Shown here piece after piece: positions 8,495 to 16,542 of a stretch of 64,000 nt of DNA. Both the position numbers and the translations under genes were made by a program. Positions within the stretch are counted from its first letter, which is position 1, and every line of letters begins with the position of its first letter. The DNA is from Micromonospora saelicesensis (GTDB lineage: Bacteria; Actinomycetota; Actinomycetes; Mycobacteriales; Micromonosporaceae): positions 1,364,001-1,428,000 of the forward strand of contig NZ_FMCR01000001.1 in NCBI RefSeq assembly GCF_900091575.1, given 5' to 3'. The notes under the pieces are model-generated. The model worked only from the letters and a program-made list of their open reading frames with translations, was not told where the DNA came from and did not search any database.

Positions 8495-9595
8495 TCACGG
8501 CTTGTCGATCAGCTCGATCAGCGCCGCGTCGCCCTGCGCGATGACTCTGCGATGACCTGCGGCTACCACTGTGATTCGGCGGCAGCCGTCGAGTTCGACG
8601 TAGGCGCGAGGGTCGCTTCCGGTCATCGGCCTCAGCACCGCGAAGCGACTGGCGCTGGCGTTGCACGGGTTCGCTGGGTCGGACGCCCCCAGAGCATGCT
8701 CGACCGCTGCCCGTCGGTCGCCCCGCAACACCGTCCCGTGCGCTAGGACGCCGGCTGCCTTGCCGTTTTCCTGGTCGCTCCTCGGCACGTCGTAGACGCA
8801 GAGGCGGACCGTCTGCCCGGCGAGGAACGGCGACCGCAGGGTTCCGGGACGGGCGTCATGGTCGGCCATCGTCCCCACTTCTGCCATGTCGACCCAGCGC
8901 TGGCCGCACCCGGCCATGTCCGGCCGCGCCGATTCGATCTCGGCGAGCGGACGGGTCGCCACGGTGGTCAGCGGCAGGGCATCAAGGGCTTCACTGACTG
9001 CGTCCGGAAGATGGTTGTGGCAGGAAGCGAGCGGTATGCCGGGCCGTATCCACCGACCCTCCGCGTCGACGAGCGCGAGCCAGGGCGCCATCTGCAGGTC
9101 CGCCCTGCACGCAAGGTCTGGATTCGTTTGCGCGTCGGGCAGGCGGAGCACGGTGGCGAGGGCGGTGAGGGCGGCGACGTCGTCGCTACGCCGTTCCGTC
9201 ACCATCACGTCCTTGCCAACGGGTGGTTCCAGCCCGCAGATGACGGCCGCGGCGGGAACGAAGTCGTCGCCGAGGCGGGGCAGGGCGGCCGCCTCCTCGG
9301 TCGGAACCGCGAAGCCGCGCGTGACCATCTCCGGTGCAGCCTCGACGCACGACGTCCACTGCCCCTGACCGGCGGAATCGGCAGCCGTGTGGGGTGAAGG
9401 GACGCGGTTGAGTATCTGCACCCCTCCGACGCCCAGCCCCACGACCACGGCCACGGCGAGCGCGGTGCCTCCGATCAGGCGCTGCCGGTGCCGGCGGACC
9501 CGCCTCGCCACCTTGACAATCCGATCTGGTGGCGGCGTCAGTGGGGGAACTGCGTTGGTCAACAGGAGCCTGATGTCCTCATCTTCACGCGTCAC
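8495..9595 (-). CDS. One-TM protein partner of a SigE-family sigma factor
   Basis: 366 residues. It has a short cytoplasmic N-terminus (about 1-42, with the basic stretch VARRVRRHRQR), one TM segment (about 43-62) and a large extracytoplasmic domain with several cysteines. I do not recognise the external fold. GTG 9595 is chosen because GGAGG lies 7 nt upstream and the start falls inside the end of the sigma-factor gene (11-nt overlap). The architecture and overlap are those of membrane proteins paired with SigE-family sigma factors in Micromonosporaceae. An anti-sigma or sensing role is inferred; no anti-sigma domain signature (for example HxxxCxxC) is present. Confidence 0.6.
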   Translation of the reverse strand: MTREDEDIRLLLTNAVPPLTPPPDRIVKVARRVRRHRQRLIGGTALAVAVVVGLGVGGVQILNRVPSPHTAADSAGQGQWTSCVEAAPEMVTRGFAVPTEEAAALPRLGDDFVPAAAVICGLEPPVGKDVMVTERRSDDVAALTALATVLRLPDAQTNPDLACRADLQMAPWLALVDAEGRWIRPGIPLASCHNHLPDAVSEALDALPLTTVATRPLAEIESARPDMAGCGQRWVDMAEVGTMADHDARPGTLRSPFLAGQTVRLCVYDVPRSDQENGKAAGVLAHGTVLRGDRRAAVEHALGASDPANPCNASASRFAVLRPMTGSDPRAYVELDGCRRITVVAAGHRRVIAQGDAALIELIDKP

Positions 9596-10118
9596 TTCGC
9601 GACCTCCAAGCGGCGAACAGCTCAAGATTCGGATCGGTACGCAGAATCCGTAGGGCACGGAAGGCCTGCACCTTGACCGTGTTGTGCGAGCAGCCGAGCA
9701 CTTCCGCTGTCCGCTGCACCGTCAGGTCCTCGACGTAGCGGAGCACCACGATCGCCCGCTGCTGCCGGCTGAGCCGGGCCAACGCGCGGCGTACCGCGTC
9801 CCGATCGGCGGACTCACCTGCCACGTCGCCACGTGCGGCCTCGTCCGGTGGCTGGCTTGGAATCTCACTGCGCCAGCGCCGCCGCCACCAGGAGACGTAG
9901 GTGGTGAACAGCGCCCGGCGCAGGTACGCCTCGGGATGCCCGGCACTCCTGATCGTGGCCCAGCGCCGCCAGACGTCCGCGAGGACCGTCTGCAACAGGT
10001 CCTCGGCTCGCCCGGCATCACCGGTAAGCAGCCAGGCCGAACGCAGCAGTGCATCGGAGCGCGCCGCGACGAACTCGGCGAAGCCTTCCGGTGGCGCCAG
10101 TTCCCGAGGTCGTTGCAT
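9585..10118 (-). CDS. SigE-family RNA polymerase sigma-70 factor (ECF)
   Basis: 177 residues with an ECF layout. Region 2 is at about 15-80 (FVAARSDALLRSAWLLTGD, AEDLLQTVLADVWRRW). Region 4 is at about 115-165 (LSRQQRAIVVLRYVEDLTVQRTAEVLGCSHNTVKVQAFRAL, with the helix-turn-helix). It directs RNA polymerase to a small set of promoters, usually including its own. ATG 10118 has GGGAGG about 10 nt upstream; an in-frame GTG seven codons earlier overlaps that ribosome site and is rejected. It is coupled to the downstream one-TM gene by an 11-nt overlap. Confidence 0.9.
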   Translation of the reverse strand: MQRPRELAPPEGFAEFVAARSDALLRSAWLLTGDAGRAEDLLQTVLADVWRRWATIRSAGHPEAYLRRALFTTYVSWWRRRWRSEIPSQPPDEAARGDVAGESADRDAVRRALARLSRQQRAIVVLRYVEDLTVQRTAEVLGCSHNTVKVQAFRALRILRTDPNLELFAAWRSRSDA

Positions 10119-10240
10119 GGTGTGTGTACCTCCCACCACTTGAACGCTCTGGGAGGTCAGCGAGGTTAACGCGGGAACGGCCGGGGTTGGGGGCCTTCAT
10201 TGTCTTGTCGGCCGCGAGCGCCGCTGGCCGCAACAGCATC

Positions 10241-10280
10241 GAAGGCCCTGGCTGGGACTCTCGTCCTGGCCAGGGCCTTC
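10241..10280 (-). terminator. Terminator hairpin after tRNA-Gly
   Basis: A perfect 12-bp stem (10241-10252 with 10269-10280, GAAGGCCCTGGC) with a 16-nt loop lies 4 nt beyond the encoded CCA of the minus-strand tRNA. Its position fits termination of the tRNA transcript. Confidence 0.7.
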
Positions 10281-10284
10281 GCGT

Positions 10285-10358
10285 TGGAGCGGGTGACGGG
10301 AATCGAACCCGCACTGTCAGCTTGGGAAGCTGATGTTCTGCCATTGAACTACACCCGC
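10285..10358 (-). tRNA. tRNA-Gly (anticodon CCC)
   Basis: A full cloverleaf on the minus strand: acceptor GCGGGTG / CACCCGC, D arm GTTC...GAAC, anticodon stem TCAGC/GCTGA around loop TTCCCAA (anticodon CCC, reads GGG), T arm CGGGT-TCGATTC. The discriminator is T and CCA is encoded (10285-10287 on the + strand read as TGG). It is 74 nt with CCA. A hairpin follows directly. Confidence 0.96.
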
Positions 10359-10537
10359 AAGCGGCACCACTGTACCCGAGTCGTCGAGCCCGTGCACCCA
10401 GGTCCCCCGCCGGCCGCGGCTGTCCGCGTACCGCTCCGTCCGGGGCGACCCCGGGTTGATCCACTCGGCTTTTTGAAAGTCGGGGCATCCGGAGCGCTGG
10501 GACACCGCGATTTCACTGAAATCGAGGTGATCATGCG

Positions 10538-10569
10538 GGTGCCGGCTCCGTTAGGACGGAGCCGGCACC
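10538..10569 (-). terminator. Perfect 13-bp hairpin terminator
   Basis: GGTGCCGGCTCCG (10538-10550) pairs perfectly with 10557-10569 over a 6-nt loop. It lies 20 bp past the stop of the minus-strand PNPOx-type gene. The remainder of 10359-10589 shows no gene. Confidence 0.75.
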
Positions 10570-10589
10570 GATGAACCTTCCGGTTGTGG

Positions 10590-11147
10590 TCAGGCGGCCG
10601 TGCACTGGACGTCACGGGTGAGGCGGGTCGGGCGCGCCTGCGGGACGGCGAGGGGCACGGCCCCCGCCGGCGGGGCGTTTGGGTCGAGCCAGACCCGAAC
10701 GGCCGGCCGACCCGGCGCGAGACCCGGAATGCCCGCGATGTGCTGCTCGCGGCGGGTGAGCATGGCCACGTCGACGGTGAACTCGAAGAGCCGCCAGTCG
10801 ACCTGCGGCTCGGCCCGGGCGCTGTGCGCCAGTTGCGCCACGAGGACCGGATCGGTCACCGGACGGGCGCGCCCCGCCACGTACGCCTCGTCGTCGCTCT
10901 CCTCCGCAGGGAACGAGTGCAGCGCGTAACGGCCGTCACGTTCGAGGTCGCGGCGCTTGGGCGAGTCGATGATGAAGCAGAACAGCCCCTCGGCGGTGAT
11001 GACCGGGGAGACCGGATGGACGCGGGGCCCGCCGTCGGCACGGACCGTGGCCAGATAGCCGAAGCCCGGCCCGTATTGCTGGAGGAGAACGCGGATCCCG
11101 TCGGCGAGTCGGGGCTCGTCGGCGGCGAATTCGGACCAGGAAGCCAT
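10590..11147 (-). CDS. Pyridoxamine 5'-phosphate oxidase-fold protein
   Basis: 185 residues with the FMN- or F420-binding split-barrel pattern of the PNPOx-like superfamily: [21 protein letters not shown] near 29-49, then [26 protein letters not shown]. The family includes FMN/F420-dependent oxidoreductases and haem- or flavin-sequestering proteins, so substrate and cofactor are open. It is probably cytosolic. The start is divergent from dcd (about 100 bp between them), and the 3' end has a strong hairpin. ATG 11147 is the family-like start ([18 protein letters not shown]). Confidence 0.78.
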   Translation of the reverse strand: MASWSEFAADEPRLADGIRVLLQQYGPGFGYLATVRADGGPRVHPVSPVITAEGLFCFIIDSPKRRDLERDGRYALHSFPAEESDDEAYVAGRARPVTDPVLVAQLAHSARAEPQVDWRLFEFTVDVAMLTRREQHIAGIPGLAPGRPAVRVWLDPNAPPAGAVPLAVPQARPTRLTRDVQCTAA

Positions 11148-11234
11148 GTGGGCATTCTATCGAACAAATGTACGAGCAGCGACCTCGACTCGCTGGTCAC
11201 CGGCACCGAATCCGGCCACTTTTGGCAGCGCGGC

Positions 11235-11246
11235 TATGGTGGTCCG
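11235..11246 (+). promoter_or_regulatory. -10 element giving a leaderless dcd transcript
   Basis: TATGGT (11235-11240) is followed by 6 nt and then the dcd ATG at 11247, with no Shine-Dalgarno sequence. In actinobacteria this spacing places +1 at or next to the start codon, so a leaderless mRNA is expected. No good -35 is seen. Confidence 0.5.
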
Positions 11247-11825
11247 ATGCTGCTCTCCGACCGCGACCTGGTCTCCGAGATCAAGGCCGGCACGCTGGGC
11301 CTGGAGCCGTTCGAGCCCACTCTGGTCCAACCGTCCAGCATCGACGTCCGACTCGACCGGCTGTTCCGGGTCTTCAACAATCACCTCTACACCCACATCG
11401 ATCCCGCCATGCAGCAGGACGACCTGACCTCGGCGGTCGAGGTCCCCGACGGTGAGCCGTTCGTGCTGCACCCGGGGGAGTTCGTGCTCGCCTCGACGCT
11501 GGAGGTCATCTCGCTGGGTGACCAGCTCGCCGGCCGACTGGAGGGCAAGAGCTCCCTGGGCCGGCTCGGACTGCTCACGCACTCCACCGCCGGCTTCATC
11601 GACCCGGGCTTCTCCGGTCACGTGACGCTGGAACTCTCGAACGTGGCGAACCTGCCGATCACCCTGTGGCCGGGCATGAAGATCGGGCAGCTCTGCATCT
11701 TCCGGCTCTCCTCGCCGGCCGAGCACCCGTACGGCTCGGTGGTCTACGGCTCGCGCTACCAGGGCCAGCGGGGGCCGACACCCAGCCGCGCCTGGCAGCA
11801 CTGGCGCACCTGGCCCACCCGCTGA
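11247..11825 (+). CDS. dcd: dCTP deaminase (probably dUMP-forming)
   Basis: 192 residues, the length of actinobacterial Dcd. It converts dCTP to dUTP, and in the mycobacterial-type bifunctional enzyme directly to dUMP, supplying thymidylate synthesis in the cytosol. Visible motifs are [12 protein letters not shown] (26-37), the nucleotide-binding [34 protein letters not shown] (100-132, with the catalytic Glu at 129 in VTLELSN), and the C-terminal [10 protein letters not shown] lid. The close match to mycobacterial Dcd in the loop after GKSSLGR supports the bifunctional type, though that needs biochemical proof. ATG 11247 is the family start. It ends in a hairpin shared with the convergent neighbour. 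Confidence 0.95.
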   Translation: MLLSDRDLVSEIKAGTLGLEPFEPTLVQPSSIDVRLDRLFRVFNNHLYTHIDPAMQQDDLTSAVEVPDGEPFVLHPGEFVLASTLEVISLGDQLAGRLEGKSSLGRLGLLTHSTAGFIDPGFSGHVTLELSNVANLPITLWPGMKIGQLCIFRLSSPAEHPYGSVVYGSRYQGQRGPTPSRAWQHWRTWPTR

Positions 11826-11852
11826 GGTTCAGCCGCCAGGACCGGGACGACG

Positions 11853-11884
11853 AGGGCCCGCCGCGACGGATCGCGACGGGCCCT
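11853..11884. terminator. Bidirectional hairpin between dcd and an NlpC/P60 gene
   Basis: AGGGCCCG (11853-11860) pairs with CGGGCCCT (11877-11884). An inner CGCGA/TCGCG stem and a 4-nt CGGA loop sit inside. It lies between the stops of two convergent genes. Confidence 0.72.
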
Positions 11885-11898
11885 TCGGTCATCCGGGG

Positions 11899-12939
11899 TC
11901 AGCCTGGACGGCCGTAGCTGTGGATCGGACCGTCGTCGACCTTCTTCATCTTGACCGGCTGACCGGCCTGCGAGGCGTGCACCACCCAGCCGCCGCCGAC
12001 GTACATGCCGACGTGGTGGATGTCGCTGTAGTAGAAGACCAGGTCGCCGGGGCGCAGGTCGCCCTTGCTGACGTTCTTGGTGACCCGGCTCTGCGCGGCG
12101 GCGTTGTGCGGCAGCGACACGCCGGCCTTCGCCCAGGCGGCCAGCATCAGCCCGGAGCAGTCGTACGAGTTCGGGCCTTCGGCACCCCAGACGTAGGGCT
12201 TGCCGATCTGCGCGCAGGCGAACTTGACCGCGGTGCCCGCGGCGCCGCCGGGGTAGCTACCCGGGCAGGGCGCCGGGCGCAGCGGACCGCCGCCGCCGCT
12301 GCCGTACACCTTGAGGCGCAGCTTCTGCAGGCGGTCGATCTCTTCGTTGATCTGCTTCTTCTTCGCCGCCAGCTGAGCTTCGGTGCGGGTCAGCTGGGCC
12401 ACCATCTCGTCCAGCGGCGCCTTCTGCGCGGCCAGCTGGTCGCGCAGGTCGGCCACCTGGCGTACGTCCTTCTGCTGGTTGTGCGCGAAGCGGTCGAGCA
12501 TTTCGAGCTGTCCGACCACCTCGCTGGGCGACCGGCTGCCCAGGACGGCGTTGACGGTCGAGACGTTCTCACCCTTGTAGGCGCGTACGGCCAGGGCGCT
12601 GACCTTGTCCATCGCGGCGTCGACCTGGCGCTCCAGCGGGGTGATCCGGGCGGCCAGCGCGTCAGCCTGCTTGCGCTTCGCGGCGAGGTCGGTGCGGGTG
12701 GCGTTGTGCCGTTCGATGATCGGTTCGAGCTTGTTCCAGTCGGCGTCGATCTGGCGCTCGATCTCGGCGACGGACGGGTCGGCGTGCGCCGCCGTGGCAC
12801 TGCCGGTCAGGACGACGGCGATGCCGGCCAGCGCGGCGAGTGCGGTGGTGAAGCGGGACCAGCGTGGGCGCGGCACGATCGACGGCGTGCCGGCTGATGC
12901 CGACCGCTCGGACGACGGCCGCGGGGCATGGAGTGCCAC
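11899..12939 (-). CDS. Secreted NlpC/P60 peptidoglycan endopeptidase (RipA-like)
   Basis: 346 residues. A signal peptide ends at about 53 (TGSATAAHA-DPS). A coiled-coil, Lys/Glu/Leu-rich region follows (about 55-215). The C-terminal NlpC/P60 domain (about 230-346) has catalytic Cys261 (YDCSGL), His309 (HHVGMYVG) and His321 (VVHAS). Such RipA-type enzymes cut the D-Glu/meso-DAP bond of stem peptides during cell separation, and the coiled coil often holds the enzyme inactive or docks it to division proteins. The start is GTG, with GGAG 12 nt upstream. A c-di-AMP riboswitch lies in the leader. It is a paralogue of the gene at 15362-16369. Confidence 0.92.
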   Translation of the reverse strand: MALHAPRPSSERSASAGTPSIVPRPRWSRFTTALAALAGIAVVLTGSATAAHADPSVAEIERQIDADWNKLEPIIERHNATRTDLAAKRKQADALAARITPLERQVDAAMDKVSALAVRAYKGENVSTVNAVLGSRSPSEVVGQLEMLDRFAHNQQKDVRQVADLRDQLAAQKAPLDEMVAQLTRTEAQLAAKKKQINEEIDRLQKLRLKVYGSGGGGPLRPAPCPGSYPGGAAGTAVKFACAQIGKPYVWGAEGPNSYDCSGLMLAAWAKAGVSLPHNAAAQSRVTKNVSKGDLRPGDLVFYYSDIHHVGMYVGGGWVVHASQAGQPVKMKKVDDGPIHSYGRPG

Positions 12940-12963
12940 CGGGGTTCCGTACTCCTTCTTCCT

Positions 12964-13085
12964 GACCGCCTACCGGGTTAGCTGACGGGTTCGGGCGGGA
13001 AGTCGGCGCCCTACCGCAGTGGCTGCGGATTCACCCCGAGGGACCTGGGTCCCCGGTTCGCTCGGAAACGACTCGGCGGTGTCGG
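12964..13085 (-). ncRNA. Cyclic di-AMP riboswitch (ydaO-yuaA type)
   Basis: Read on the minus strand, the leader of the NlpC/P60 gene shows the hallmark elements of the ydaO class in order: ACCGGGGACCCAGG, then TCGGGGTGAATCCGC, then GTAGGGCGCC, then the conserved 3' block CCCGTCAGCTAACCCGGTAGG. A CCGCC/GGCGG pairing closes P1. This class senses c-di-AMP and in actinobacteria typically controls cell-wall hydrolase and rpf genes, usually switching expression off at high ligand. Only the boundaries are approximate. The rest of 12940-13323 holds the promoters of the two divergent wall-lytic genes; nothing else was seen there. Confidence 0.88.
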
Positions 13086-13323
13086 TCCGTTACCGCCCGG
13101 GCTGGGCGGAGCTGCTGTCGGGCCGACGAATGACCAGAGTAGAGACGCTTGTTACCGATCCGCAACCCGTGCGGCCGTGACACTCCGTACGGATTGGACG
13201 AGGTCACCGACCGTGTGTGAAGAATTCTTTCCGCATCCTTCGATAGATGGAAAGGTATTGACGTGACCTCCCGGACGGCGCGATGGTGACCTGACCTCAC
13301 TCCGCGAGAATCTAGGGGGTTCG

Positions 13324-15306
13324 ATGCACCATCCAACCCTGTCGACCGGCTGGCGCGCACTGCTCGCCGCCACCGTGGTCGCCGCCGCGACCACGGTGCC
13401 GCTCTCCGGCGGCCCGGCCGCCGCCGCGCCCACCACCGACCGCCAGCAGCAGTACACCGCAGCGGCCACCGAGTACGGCGTGCCGGCCGTCGTGCTGCTC
13501 GGCGTCTCCTACCTGGAGTCGCGCTGGGACACCAACGCCGGCACACCGAGCACCAGTGGCGGCTACGGCCCGATGCACCTGACCGACGCGCGGCACGTGG
13601 CCGCCCTACCCGGGCGCGGCCACCACGACGCCGGCGCCGAGGACCCACGCGGCGACGACTCCCGTCCCGCCCGGGTGCCCGCGACCCGGCCGGTCGAGGC
13701 ACCCGCGCCGTCCACCGCCGCGTTGCAGACCATGGACGCCGCCGCCACGCTGACCGGCGCCACCCCCGAGGCACTGCGCACCGACGCGGGCCTCAACATC
13801 CGGGGTGGGGCCGCGCTGCTGAGCGCGTACCAGAGGGATCTGGGCGCGCCGGTCGGCGCGGACACCGACCCGGCGGCCTGGTACGGCGCGGTGGCCCGTT
13901 ACTCGGGCGCGGACAGCGCCGACGCCGCGGCGGCCTTCGCCGACGAGGTCTTCACCACCATCGGCGCGGGCGAAGCCCGGGTGACCGACGACGGCCAGCG
14001 TGTCACTCTGCCCGCCCGCGTGGTGCGGCCCGAGCGTTCCTGGTTGGACCGGCTGGGCCTGCGCCGCCTGGCCCGCCCGGACGGGGTGGAGTGCCCACGC
14101 ACCATCTCCTGCGAGTGGATCCCGGCGCCCTACGAGGCGTTCGGCGACGGGGACTACGGCAACCACGACCTCTCCGACCGGCCCGCGCGGCAGAAGATCG
14201 AGTACATCGTCATCCACGACACCGAGGCGAGCTGGGCGACGACCCTGAAACTCGTCCAGGACCCGACCTACGTGAGCTGGCACTACTCGCTGCGCTCGGT
14301 CGACGGGCACATCGCGCAGCACGTGAAGACCAAGGACGTCGGCTGGCACGCCGGCAACTGGTACGTCAACGCGAAGTCGATCGGGTTGGAACACGAGGGC
14401 TTCGCGGCACAGGGCACCTGGTACACCGAGGCGATGTACCGGACCTCGGCGAAGCTGGTCCGGCACCTGGCGCTGCGGCTGGGCATCCCACTGGATCGCC
14501 AGCACATCATCGGCCACGACAACGTGCCCGGCACCATCGCCTCGACAGTGCGGGGAATGCACTGGGATCCGGGCCCGTACTGGGACTGGACGCACTACTT
14601 CGACCTGCTGCACGCCCCTCGACTGGACACCGGCACCCCGGCCACCGGAATGGTCCGGATCGACCCGGACTACACCACCAACCAGCCGGCGTTCACCGAC
14701 TGCGTCACCCCGGGCGTGCCCTGCGCGCCACGCGGCTCCTCGTCGGTGGTGCTGCGCAGCGCACCCTCCGCGGACGCGCCGCTGGTCAACGACATCGCGC
14801 TCCGCCCGGACGGCAGCCCGAACACGATGGTCGTGTCGGACCACGGGGCCCGGGCGTCCGCCGGGCAGACGTACGCGCTGGCCGGACGGCAGGGCGACTG
14901 GACGGCGATCTGGTACCTGGGGCAGCGGGCCTGGTTCCACAACCCGGCGTCCGCAGCGACCGCCAGCTGGACCGTCGGCGTCGTGGCCACGCCGAAGCCC
15001 GGACGGACCACCGTTCCGGTCTACGGACGGGCGTACCCGGAGCAGTCCGCGTACCCGGAAGGCGTGCCCTACCAGGCGATCTCGCCGCTCCAGTACACCC
15101 TGGCCGCCGGGCAGCGGTACGCCGTCGGCGCGGTGCTGGCCGGCGAGTACTACCGGGCCAGCACGTTCGACGGCTCCTCACCTGGCGACTGGACGGTGAT
15201 TCGCGGCAAGAACCGCTACGCGCAGATCCAGTTCGGCCATCGGATCATGTACGTCGACCTCGCCGACGTGCAGCTGTTGCCGTCCCCGGTCGGCGCGCCC
15301 CGCTGA
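13324..15306 (+). CDS. Secreted N-acetylmuramoyl-L-alanine amidase (Amidase_2) with lysozyme-like N-terminus
   Basis: 660 residues. A signal peptide ends at about 35 (GGPAAAA-PTT). The region about 40-215 resembles a lytic-transglycosylase fold (LLGVSYLESRWD with Glu65, SGGYGPMHLTDARH), interrupted by a Pro/Asp-rich insert at about 98-130. An Amidase_2 domain follows (about 285-430). Its likely zinc ligands are His298 (IVIHDTEAS) and the His/Asp of GMHWDPG at 413-415; EHEG and GHDNVPG are also seen. The C-terminal 220 residues look like two SH3-like or wall-binding modules (GQTYALAGRQGDWTAIWY, GEYYRASTF). The amidase splits peptide from glycan, and the N-terminal part may cut glycan. AGGGGG precedes ATG 13324. 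Confidence 0.88.
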   Translation: MHHPTLSTGWRALLAATVVAAATTVPLSGGPAAAAPTTDRQQQYTAAATEYGVPAVVLLGVSYLESRWDTNAGTPSTSGGYGPMHLTDARHVAALPGRGHHDAGAEDPRGDDSRPARVPATRPVEAPAPSTAALQTMDAAATLTGATPEALRTDAGLNIRGGAALLSAYQRDLGAPVGADTDPAAWYGAVARYSGADSADAAAAFADEVFTTIGAGEARVTDDGQRVTLPARVVRPERSWLDRLGLRRLARPDGVECPRTISCEWIPAPYEAFGDGDYGNHDLSDRPARQKIEYIVIHDTEASWATTLKLVQDPTYVSWHYSLRSVDGHIAQHVKTKDVGWHAGNWYVNAKSIGLEHEGFAAQGTWYTEAMYRTSAKLVRHLALRLGIPLDRQHIIGHDNVPGTIASTVRGMHWDPGPYWDWTHYFDLLHAPRLDTGTPATGMVRIDPDYTTNQPAFTDCVTPGVPCAPRGSSSVVLRSAPSADAPLVNDIALRPDGSPNTMVVSDHGARASAGQTYALAGRQGDWTAIWYLGQRAWFHNPASAATASWTVGVVATPKPGRTTVPVYGRAYPEQSAYPEGVPYQAISPLQYTLAAGQRYAVGAVLAGEYYRASTFDGSSPGDWTVIRGKNRYAQIQFGHRIMYVDLADVQLLPSPVGAPR

Positions 15307-15310
15307 GAAC

Positions 15311-15347
15311 CACGAAGGCCCCCGGTCGGTGACCGGGGGCCTTCGTG
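15311..15347. terminator. Perfect 17-bp hairpin between convergent wall genes
   Basis: 15311-15327 (CACGAAGGCCCCCGGTC) pairs perfectly with 15331-15347 over a GGT loop. It is shared by the amidase gene (+) and the second NlpC/P60 gene (-). A bidirectional terminator is the simplest reading. Confidence 0.85.
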
Positions 15348-15361
15348 TTGCGCGAGGTGGA

Positions 15362-16369
15362 TCAGCCGGGTCTGCGGAACCCGGCGACGGGCATGGTGTT
15401 GATGCTGGACACCTGCACCGGCTTACCGGCACGTGGCGCGTGCACCATCTGGTTGTTACCCAGATACAGCCCGACATGACTCAGACCGGAGAAGAAGAAG
15501 ACCAGGTCGCCGGGGCGGGCATCGCCTCGCGAGATGGCCTTGCCCTCGTTCCACTGGTCACCGGTGTGGTGCGTGAGGTAGATCCCGGCCGCCTTGTAGG
15601 CGTACTGGGTCAGCCCCGAGCAGTCGAACGAGTTCGGGCCGGTGGCACCCCAGACGTACGGCTTGCCGACCTTGCCGCAGGCGGTCTTGATCGCGGTGCG
15701 GGCCGCCGCGCTGACCACCCCGTTGATGGTCGGGCAGGCCGCGGTCACCACAGTGGTCTTCGGCATCGACGCCTCGAGCTTCTTGATCTCGCCGTCGATC
15801 TGCTTCTTCTTCGCCGCCAGCTCGTTCTGCTGCTTGGTCTGGGTGACGATCAGCGCGTCCAGCTTCTGCTTCTCGCCGTCGTACTTGTCCCGCACTGCCA
15901 GCACACCCTCGACCTCCTTGCGCTCCTGCGAAGCGAGCCGGTCGAGGATGGTGAGCTGCTCGGTGAGCGTGTCCGGCTTGGCGCTGACCAGCAGCGCGCC
16001 GATGTCGTGCGACGGGCCGGAGATGTAGTAGCGGGAGGCGAGGTCGCCGACCCGGTTGAGCGCCAACTCGCTCTGCAGCGCCAGCGGCTCGATCTTCTTC
16101 TGCAGGTCCGCCGACTTCTGCCGGTTGACCTTCAGCTGCGCCCGGACCTTGTTGTACTGCTCGATGGTGGGCTCCAACTGCTCCCACTTCTTGTCGATCT
16201 GCGCCTCGATCTCGTCGACCGTGGGCGCGGCATGTGCCGGCGCGGTCAGCAGACCGGCACCAACCGCCGCGGCGGCGACCAGGATCAGCACCCGGTGCGC
16301 GACGCGACGCAGGCCACCAGAGCGAGCAGACGCGTTCAGGTCGTGACGATGAGGGGGCATGGTTGCCAC
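15362..16369 (-). CDS. Secreted NlpC/P60 peptidoglycan endopeptidase
   Basis: 335 residues, a paralogue of the product of 11899-12939 with the same plan. It has a signal peptide (ends about TAPAHA-APTVDEIE), a coiled coil of about 150 residues, and a C-terminal NlpC/P60 domain with Cys250 (FDCSGL), His298 (SHVGLYLG) and His310 (MVHAPR). It should hydrolyse stem peptides in the wall. The frame is open to 16546, but GTG 16369 has AGGAG at about 9 nt and gives a normal signal peptide; ATG 16360 is an alternative. Unlike its paralogue it has no c-di-AMP riboswitch in its leader, so the two are likely regulated differently. Confidence 0.9.
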   Translation of the reverse strand: MATMPPHRHDLNASARSGGLRRVAHRVLILVAAAAVGAGLLTAPAHAAPTVDEIEAQIDKKWEQLEPTIEQYNKVRAQLKVNRQKSADLQKKIEPLALQSELALNRVGDLASRYYISGPSHDIGALLVSAKPDTLTEQLTILDRLASQERKEVEGVLAVRDKYDGEKQKLDALIVTQTKQQNELAAKKKQIDGEIKKLEASMPKTTVVTAACPTINGVVSAAARTAIKTACGKVGKPYVWGATGPNSFDCSGLTQYAYKAAGIYLTHHTGDQWNEGKAISRGDARPGDLVFFFSGLSHVGLYLGNNQMVHAPRAGKPVQVSSINTMPVAGFRRPG

Positions 16370-16542
16370 CGGCACCGACTCCTTTGCAACCGACCGCCGG
16401 GCGCCTCGCGTGAGGGAAGGGCCGAGGCAGACGACCCACAGCGGTCGGTGCCCCACATTAGGGAAGCTGCGGGCGGTAATCAAGGCGAGCGCGGTAACCA
16501 TCACTGTCGTGCAACCGCTTGCACACCAAGGGTATTGGTCCA

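Noticed and set aside
16370..16542. Second c-di-AMP riboswitch ahead of the other NlpC/P60 gene
   Set aside because: The conserved CCGTCAGCTAACC-type block and the GGGGTGAATCC loop are absent.
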